Shown in pieces: positions 1 to 4,728 of a stretch of 12,180 nucleotides of DNA. The DNA lies in contig DMIT01000086.1 of the NCBI GenBank assembly GCA_003452275.1, positions 14,937-27,116 on the forward strand, given 5' to 3'. A model generated the notes under the pieces. That model was not told the origin of the DNA. It made no database searches and worked only from the letters and a program-made list of their open reading frames with translations. The position numbers and the translations under genes were made by a program. Position 1 is the stretch's first letter; each line of letters opens with the position of its first letter. This DNA is from Rhodospirillaceae bacterium (GTDB lineage: Bacteria; Pseudomonadota; Alphaproteobacteria; Micavibrionales; Micavibrionaceae).

Positions 1-879
1 CATATGAATGTTTTTTCGAAAGCCGCGCTTAAAACCACTGATGAAAACGGCAATGCGCTCGTTTCCGGCGCTTCTGCTGCTAACGGTGCAATTCAGAATG
101 TAGCCCAAAAGCCTGCTAAAATCATCGTTCCTGCCGGTAAAATTGAATATGCGCAAATGGTTCTGGAAGCCAACTCCGATATTCCCGGGCCTGTGGTGGC
201 TTTAATTGCATCAGGGCAATTCAGTGGCGGGAAATTGATCGGTAAGTTCCAGTCTCAGGAAGAGTATCTGGTCATTACTTTTTCAACACTGGTCACTAAA
301 AAAGGCACGAGTATCCCTATCACTGCTTATGCTTTGGATCCAGGTACATCTTTGACAGGGATGGCAACCGATGTCGATCACCGTTATTTTAAGCGCATCA
401 TTCTTCCGGCGGCTGCGAAATTTGTCGAAGGTTTGGGATCGGCCTATGCCCAGACCACCACAGCGACAACCCAAAATGCCACAACGACGACGACTTCGTC
501 TGAAAACCTGAATACGAAACAAGAATTCGGGAAAGCCGTCAGCGAGGCTGCTAAATCCGCCGGGGACGTTTTATCCGAGGATGGTAAAAACACAAAACCG
601 CTGGTGGTGGTTGCCGCAGGTACACCGATTGGCGTTCTGTTTATGGATCCTGTCACCGACATGACCGTGTTACAGGCCAGATCAGGTGTTGGCACAGCCC
701 AGCAAGGAGGGCAGCAGGCCCCTGCGCAAAATCAGATGTATCAACAGCAGCAGCAACCCGGCTTTGTAAATCCAATGCAACAACTGCAATATGGGCTGCA
801 AGGTCAACAATTACTGCAGCAAAATAGTGCCGGTTCTGGGGGCTATTATCCTGGTTATACTTCCAATCCAGCCCAATAG
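1..879 (+). CDS. dotG: DotG/IcmE, C-terminal part (VirB10-like T4BSS channel protein), 5' end outside window
   Basis: The reading frame is open from base 1, so the ATG at 4 is probably an internal Met and the window holds only the last ~292 residues of a longer protein (Legionella DotG is over 1000 residues). In the family, DotG forms the envelope-spanning channel of the type IVB system, and its C-terminal VirB10/TrbI-like domain lies in the outer-membrane core. That domain is visible here. Residues ~40-75 carry the IVPAG...SDIPGPVVA segment, 105-130 carry ITAYALDP...ATDVDHRY, and ~200-222 carry VVVAAGTPIGVLFMDPVTDM, which is typical of the family. Residues 132-149 could be the membrane-crossing antenna helix. 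A Thr-rich stretch (150-167) and a Gln-rich tail (231-272) are low-complexity additions. The next gene follows after 42 bases. The identification rests on these motifs and on gene order, and is firm. Confidence 0.9.
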   Translation, partial: HMNVFSKAALKTTDENGNALVSGASAANGAIQNVAQKPAKIIVPAGKIEYAQMVLEANSDIPGPVVALIASGQFSGGKLIGKFQSQEEYLVITFSTLVTKKGTSIPITAYALDPGTSLTGMATDVDHRYFKRIILPAAAKFVEGLGSAYAQTTTATTQNATTTTTSSENLNTKQEFGKAVSEAAKSAGDVLSEDGKNTKPLVVVAAGTPIGVLFMDPVTDMTVLQARSGVGTAQQGGQQAPAQNQMYQQQQQPGFVNPMQQLQYGLQGQQLLQQNSAGSGGYYPGYTSNPAQ

Positions 880-921
880 AATAACGTTCGAATAACACTA
901 CTACACGACAAGAAGGTTAAT

Positions 922-2250
922 ATGTCAGCTCAGAACATCGATGATCCCGATTTGAACCATCAATCTTCCGATATGGAGGATTCCTCCTATGATGAACCCT
1001 ATGAGGATGATGCTGCCTATTCGCAAGATGATTCGGATGAATGGGCAGATGATATTGATTTGAGCGATGAAGCGGGTGCAGAAGCCGAACAGCCCCCACC
1101 TAAAAAGAAAACATCGAACCTGACAATTGGCATTATTTTGTTTGTGGCGATCATTGGTGTATTCGGCTTTATGATCCTGACCGGCGATAAAAATTCTCCG
1201 CCGGAGTCTGGTGTGGAAGCGCAAATGGCGATGCAAACGAATGCGGACAGTCCTGAAACTCAGGACGCGGACAATAATGTTCCGCAACCCGCCGATAATT
1301 TAAAAACCCAAGCCGATCAGGGAATGCAAGGCGATGGAGCAGACACAACTACAGCTGCGGTAGCCCCTCCTGCCAAGGTTGGCCAGCAGGAAGGTTTGAT
1401 GGGCAACCCTGATTTATTGACCCAAAACCCGAATAGTGTTGCCCCGCAACCGCCGGTTATCGTACCGGATACGCAATCCGCGCCTCCGCCTCTTTTGACC
1501 GAGACGGCAGCTCCTCCGGATATAAAAGCTCTGGATACTCCGCCTGCTGTGCAGGGTAAGGATGTTGTCGCGGTGATGACGCCGACTGTAAAACCTGTTT
1601 CTGATTTTCCAACAGTCGATTCGATTAAAAAACCTGATGCGGCCACGGCAAATTCTGTTTCCCCAGTGATTCCTACCCCGACTGTTCCCGTTGCTCCTGC
1701 TGTCACAGTTCCCGCGACGATTGCGGATAATAAATCCGAGCAATTACAGGGACAGATCGATAAAGCAGCGGATAAAATTGCTATGCTTGAAAAGCAATTG
1801 GCCGATAAAAATAGCCAATTGGACGCTGAAAAACAGAAGTCGGTGGCTATAGAGGCTGCAAAAACGGCTCAACCAGAGGTTTCTGATACCGAAGTTGAAG
1901 AGTTGAAAGCAAAAATTGCTGATCTGGAAAGAAAACTGGCGGCGAAAGTCGAGAGACCGGCTAAAACCGCTGTTCCAGAGCATAGAGTGGTAAGGGAGGG
2001 CAGAGATTCATTCGCGGATTCTGCACCTGTGAAAAAACCGACTCATATTGTCGCCAGACAAGTCGTAACGAAACAATGGTCTTTACAAAGTGCCGGAGCT
2101 GGAAAAGCCATTCTTGCCGATAAATCCACCGGAGATTTGAAAACAGTGAGGGTTGGAGATTCCGTTGCCGGCCTTGGTCGTATCACCAGTATTTCTACTG
2201 GTGCAGCAGGGTGGATTGTTAAAGGAACAGCCGGATCTGTCACCGAATAA
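922..2250 (+). CDS. dotF: DotF/IcmG-like bitopic inner-membrane T4BSS protein, enlarged
   Basis: The ATG at 922 is preceded by AGAAGG (911-916) with a 5-base spacer, which supports this start and gives 442 residues. The protein has a very acidic cytoplasmic head (residues 6-56, rich in Asp/Glu/Ser/Tyr), a KKK stop, one membrane helix (~66-86), a long Pro/Thr/Val-rich periplasmic linker (~90-268), a coiled coil (~271-343, heptads around QLQGQIDKAADKIAMLEKQL) and a small C-terminal domain (~383-442). That domain has the pattern W-x-L-x-S-A...V-x-x-G-D-x-V-x-G-L-G-x-I...W-x-V. This layout (cytoplasmic head, helix, coiled coil, small periplasmic domain) and the position right after dotG fit DotF/IcmG, which associates with the DotG-containing core complex. 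Legionella DotF is about 269 residues; the excess here is mostly head and linker. Overall sequence similarity may be low, so the call leans on architecture and synteny. Confidence 0.8.
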   Translation: MSAQNIDDPDLNHQSSDMEDSSYDEPYEDDAAYSQDDSDEWADDIDLSDEAGAEAEQPPPKKKTSNLTIGIILFVAIIGVFGFMILTGDKNSPPESGVEAQMAMQTNADSPETQDADNNVPQPADNLKTQADQGMQGDGADTTTAAVAPPAKVGQQEGLMGNPDLLTQNPNSVAPQPPVIVPDTQSAPPPLLTETAAPPDIKALDTPPAVQGKDVVAVMTPTVKPVSDFPTVDSIKKPDAATANSVSPVIPTPTVPVAPAVTVPATIADNKSEQLQGQIDKAADKIAMLEKQLADKNSQLDAEKQKSVAIEAAKTAQPEVSDTEVEELKAKIADLERKLAAKVERPAKTAVPEHRVVREGRDSFADSAPVKKPTHIVARQVVTKQWSLQSAGAGKAILADKSTGDLKTVRVGDSVAGLGRITSISTGAAGWIVKGTAGSVTE

Positions 2251-2277
2251 TTAAAACAATCCCTTTTGCCAGACAGG

Positions 2278-2337
2278 CTCTTCGTTTAAATCTTCATTAA
2301 GGAAGAGATGTTACTCTGGAATACTTGAGGGGAAGAG
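2278..2337 (+). repeat. Competing short inverted repeats in the dotF-dotE gap
   Basis: The 177-base gap holds CTCTTC at 2278-2283 and TCTTC at 2291-2295, followed by GAAGAG at 2302-2307 and GAAGAG at 2332-2337. TCTTC (2291-2295) can pair with GAAGA (2302-2306) around a 6-base loop, or CTCTTC (2278) can pair with either GAAGAG. The pairings exclude one another. No U-run follows, so this is not a normal terminator. Any regulatory role is inference. Confidence 0.3.
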
Positions 2338-2356
2338 TTTGCAGCGTTCAGGTAAC

Positions 2357-2385
2357 TTGCTTTTTTCTGCAAAATCTGTTTTAAT
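2357..2385 (+). promoter_or_regulatory. Possible sigma70-type promoter ahead of dotE
   Basis: TTGCTT (2357-2362) and TTTAAT (2380-2385) are separated by exactly 17 bases. This gives a plausible -35/-10 pair with transcription starting near 2392, about 36 bases before the dotE ATG. It lies in the only long gap inside the run from dotG to dotP, which suggests dotE-dotP and later genes can be transcribed separately from dotG-dotF. This is a sequence match only, in AT-rich DNA where chance matches are common. Confidence 0.35.
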
Positions 2386-2427
2386 TTAGGTAAGGGATGC
2401 CGTAATAAAGCGGCCGGGTGTGCTACT

Positions 2428-3468
2428 ATGAAAAAACTAAAATTTTCATTCCATAAACTGCCTTTCTTATCATTTATGACAATGGCAGCCCTTGTTGCAT
2501 CTTCTCGTCCATCCCATGCTGCCAGTGCCATTGATGTTTTGGTTTCAATGGGTGTTTCCAAGATTAATTCTCTAATTAACTCGCAGCTGAACGCACTTCT
2601 GGGACTAGGGTCTTGTAAGGGCAACGGACAGATCAGCGATATTATTTGTAACGTGATGGAGTCTTCATCCGGTATTCCGGGCTTTATCACCGCTCTGGCC
2701 TATCTGTTCGGTATTTTGCTGGCGGTGGCCGCTTTATTCAAATTGAAAGATCACGTTCTTAATCCATCCCAGACGCCTTTATCTGATGCCTTGAAAAGAT
2801 TTCTTGCCGGTGGTGCGCTTTTCACGCTGCCATTAATTACGGAAGCAACGCAGAATATGCTGACCGATGGCAATTCCGCCATGAACAAGGTCACCCTCTA
2901 TAATGGTTCCGTGGGTAGCGCTAGTGGTCTTGACGGGATGTTGGTCGCACTCTTTCTTGATATTTATGAACCATTAATCAGCATTATTTTTGCCTTTGGG
3001 TATTTGGCAGGGTTGATCCTGACGGTTGTAGGAATCAGCCGCATTATCAAGACGGCTCAAGATGGCCCGCGTGGCCCTGCCGGAATGGGAACGATTATGA
3101 CTTTTGTGATTGCCGGTGTCTTATTTTCTTTGAGCCATATTATGGGGGCTTTCTCAAGCAGCATGTTCCAGACCTCCACGGTGGCCACGTTTGCTATCCT
3201 TGAGACGTCCACAGGAGATACGGTGGTCGATAACCATGTTCTGGCCATGATCTCCACTATTCTTGTTTTTATGACTATCATAGGGTATATTAGTTTTATG
3301 CGCGGATTTTTTATCATAAAAGACGTTGCAGAAGGTAGTGGACAAGCTTCGCTCATGGCTGGTGTGACGCATATATTCGGTGGCGCACTGGCTGTGAACT
3401 TGGGGCCGCTATTAAATGCGGTACAAAGTACTTTGGGTTTAAGCACTTTTGGTATAACATTCTATTAA
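2428..3468 (+). CDS. dotE: DotE/IcmC-like polytopic inner-membrane T4BSS protein with extra N-terminal DotP-like unit
   Basis: The 346-residue protein starts with an apparent signal peptide (KK, hydrophobic core, cleavage likely after SRPSHA, residue ~31). Three related two-helix units follow. Unit 1 (~82-145) has AYLFGILLAV...LKDH...AGGALFTLPLI. Unit 2 (~182-247) has GYLAGLILTV...IAGVLFSL. Unit 3 (~278-336) has GYISFMRGFFIIKD...IFGGALAVNLGPLL. Units 2 and 3 together (residues ~168-346) match the expected length of classical IcmC/DotE (about 190 residues), and position before dotP agrees. Unit 1 is close to the downstream DotP. In Legionella, DotE and DotP are inner-membrane components of the Dot/Icm apparatus; their exact mechanism is not settled. 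The ATG has no clear Shine-Dalgarno sequence, but it is the start that gives a full signal peptide. An alternative reading is a DotP-DotE fusion. Confidence 0.82.
   Translation: MKKLKFSFHKLPFLSFMTMAALVASSRPSHAASAIDVLVSMGVSKINSLINSQLNALLGLGSCKGNGQISDIICNVMESSSGIPGFITALAYLFGILLAVAALFKLKDHVLNPSQTPLSDALKRFLAGGALFTLPLITEATQNMLTDGNSAMNKVTLYNGSVGSASGLDGMLVALFLDIYEPLISIIFAFGYLAGLILTVVGISRIIKTAQDGPRGPAGMGTIMTFVIAGVLFSLSHIMGAFSSSMFQTSTVATFAILETSTGDTVVDNHVLAMISTILVFMTIIGYISFMRGFFIIKDVAEGSGQASLMAGVTHIFGGALAVNLGPLLNAVQSTLGLSTFGITFY
2671..3435 (+). repeat. Three protein-level repeats (two-helix units) inside dotE
   Basis: Units lie at about 2671-2862, 2971-3168 and 3259-3435. Units 1 and 2 align almost without gaps at an offset of 100 residues: A89/A189, Y92/Y192, L93/L193, G95/G195, P117/P217, then after one inserted residue G128-G129/A229-G230 and L131-F132/L232-F233. 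Unit 3 shares the KD turn (residues 298-299) and GGAL (318-321) with unit 1. A fourth copy is the body of dotP (3634-3825), 38 of 64 residues identical to unit 1 without gaps. The similarity is at protein level; the DNA has diverged. Confidence 0.7.
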
Positions 3469-3483
3469 GACTGGAAAGCATTG

Positions 3484-3489
3484 AGGAGG
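3484..3489 (+). promoter_or_regulatory. Strong ribosome binding site of dotP (AGGAGG)
   Basis: A perfect AGGAGG sits 6 bases before the ATG at 3496. It rules out the upstream in-frame TTG at 3481 as the start, because that codon would put the ribosome binding site inside the gene. It is the best Shine-Dalgarno match in the window. Confidence 0.8.
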
Positions 3490-3495
3490 AAAATC

Positions 3496-3897
3496 ATGCT
3501 GAAACTGAACAAAAAAATAAATAGACTTGGTGCCTACACATCTGCATCCCTTGTAACAGGACTTATGTCTTCTACAAAAGCAAATGCGGCGACATTTACA
3601 ACCATTACCAAGACCATTACTGACCAAATTGGTGGTCTTCCTGGTTTCATCACTGCGATTGCCTACATCATGGGGACATTGTTCGCTGTTCTCGGTATCT
3701 TGAAAATCAAAGACCACGTTGAAAACCCAAGCAACACTCCATTGCGTGAAGGTGCGATTCGTCTGGCGGTCGGTGGCGGCTTGTTCGTCGTTCCGTTGAT
3801 TACAGAAGCTATGCAAAACATGGTCGGTGTAGGTGGTAAAGGGGTTGAACTGCAACAAATGAAGAACATTAACAGCTATAACTCTGTTAGCCCGTAA
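3496..3897 (+). CDS. dotP: DotP/IcmD, small inner-membrane T4BSS protein
   Basis: The protein has 133 residues, matching Legionella IcmD (about 132). It begins with a Lys-rich n-region, a hydrophobic core and a likely signal-peptidase site after STKANA (residue ~31). One two-helix unit follows: helix ~53-69 (FITAIAYIMGTLFAVLGI), a polar turn KIKDHVENPSNTPL, helix ~91-105 (LAVGGGLFVVPLI), and a short polar tail. It is a known component of the Dot/Icm inner-membrane apparatus. Gene order (after dotE, before dotN) and length make the call firm. It is 59% identical over 64 residues to the first unit of DotE. Codon use differs from its neighbours: 7 of 9 Asn codons are AAC here against 2 of 11 in dotN, and both Asp codons are GAC. 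With the perfect AGGAGG this suggests high expression. The overall shape (signal peptide plus two helices, small, probably abundant) resembles VirB2-type pilins, which is inference only. Confidence 0.87.
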   Translation: MLKLNKKINRLGAYTSASLVTGLMSSTKANAATFTTITKTITDQIGGLPGFITAIAYIMGTLFAVLGILKIKDHVENPSNTPLREGAIRLAVGGGLFVVPLITEAMQNMVGVGGKGVELQQMKNINSYNSVSP

Positions 3898-3916
3898 TTG
3901 TTTTTGTTATAAGTGT

Positions 3917-4627
3917 ATGAAAAATCTTAAAGTCAATTTGGGGATTGCCCGTCCGACGGGCAATCTTCGTTTATCGAAGGGGCCTAACGGGAGTGTCGGG
4001 CCTGCTGTGTTGTCGCCTGAACTCAAGAAAATGGTTTTCGAGAGGGATGAACAGACCTGCCAGTGTTGCGGGTTTAAAGCGGAAAAATACCAAGATGTCC
4101 ATTTCATAGACAATAATCCCAAAAATTTTGATCCGGAAAATTTGCTGACATTATGCATTTTTTGTCATCAGTGTTTCGATCTGGAACAGACCACAGCCAT
4201 GCGTTCGGGCGTTTTGATCTGGTTACCTGAAATATCTCAAATTGATCTGCACCACATTATGCGCGCCGTGTATGTGGCCCGTATTTCCCAAGGGCCGATG
4301 GCCGAGGCCGCGCGGGTTACTCTTGATTCGCTCATGGGGCGCCGCGAGGAGGCTCGTCGCCGGATACAAACCGATGATCCTTTCGTTTTGTCGCTGGTGT
4401 TGAAAGATTTTTTAACCGGCAAATATTATGCCGAAAGAAATGAAAAATTACAGGGCATCAGATTATTGCCGTTGGATCGCCGTCTTATCAAGGAATCCGA
4501 TCTGGAATTTAATCAGTTTCCGCAGATTCTGGCCTATTGGCGTTCAAAAGACGGGCCCTTCGGCGGACGGGCGCCTACCTTGTGGACAAACCTTTATAAA
4601 AAAGCGCTCAAAGAGCTGGATGCATGA
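3917..4627 (+). CDS. dotN: DotN/IcmJ, zinc-binding HNH-fold subunit of the T4BSS coupling complex
   Basis: This is a soluble 236-residue protein (Legionella DotN is about 208). Residues ~33-90 carry the family signature: F-x-R-D-x-x-T-C-x-x-C-G-F, then YQD, then LLTLCIFCHQCF. The zinc-type cysteines are C48/C51 and C80/C83, with C50, H84 and C86 beside them. In Legionella, DotN is part of the cytoplasmic DotL-DotM-DotN-IcmSW coupling complex that recruits effectors; its HNH-like fold is regarded as structural, not a nuclease. The C-terminal part (~110-236) is helical and charged, with a RLLPLDRR segment. It follows dotP after 19 bases with no evident Shine-Dalgarno sequence. Codons are AT-ending and unbiased, unlike dotP. 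DotL and DotM are not in the window. Confidence 0.9.
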   Translation: MKNLKVNLGIARPTGNLRLSKGPNGSVGPAVLSPELKKMVFERDEQTCQCCGFKAEKYQDVHFIDNNPKNFDPENLLTLCIFCHQCFDLEQTTAMRSGVLIWLPEISQIDLHHIMRAVYVARISQGPMAEAARVTLDSLMGRREEARRRIQTDDPFVLSLVLKDFLTGKYYAERNEKLQGIRLLPLDRRLIKESDLEFNQFPQILAYWRSKDGPFGGRAPTLWTNLYKKALKELDA

Positions 4628-4728
4628 CTTTTTGCGCATATTTTTAGTAACATTTTAACCGGAAGCGGTTTCCTATTTCTACAAATCCTGTATAGTATCA
4701 AGACGTTAAATTTAAATGATTGATACAC

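Noticed and set aside
1317..1743. Two overlapping minus-strand frames within dotF
   Set aside because: They are shadows of the Pro/Thr/Val-rich linker on the other strand; compositions are unlike real proteins (Arg/Gly/Asn- or Gly/Thr-rich) and no start signals are seen.
3481..3495. TTG start for dotP five codons upstream
   Set aside because: It would place the perfect AGGAGG inside the gene; the ATG at 3496 also gives the expected family length and signal peptide.
4428..4658. Plus-strand frame overlapping the end of dotN
   Set aside because: It lies almost wholly inside dotN in another frame, with Trp/Arg-rich composition and no ribosome binding site.
4657..4670. Small hairpin AACCG-GAAG-CGGTT between dotN and dotO
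   Set aside because: The stem is only 5 bases with no T-run, too weak to call a terminator; a TATAGT at 4691-4696 has no convincing -35.
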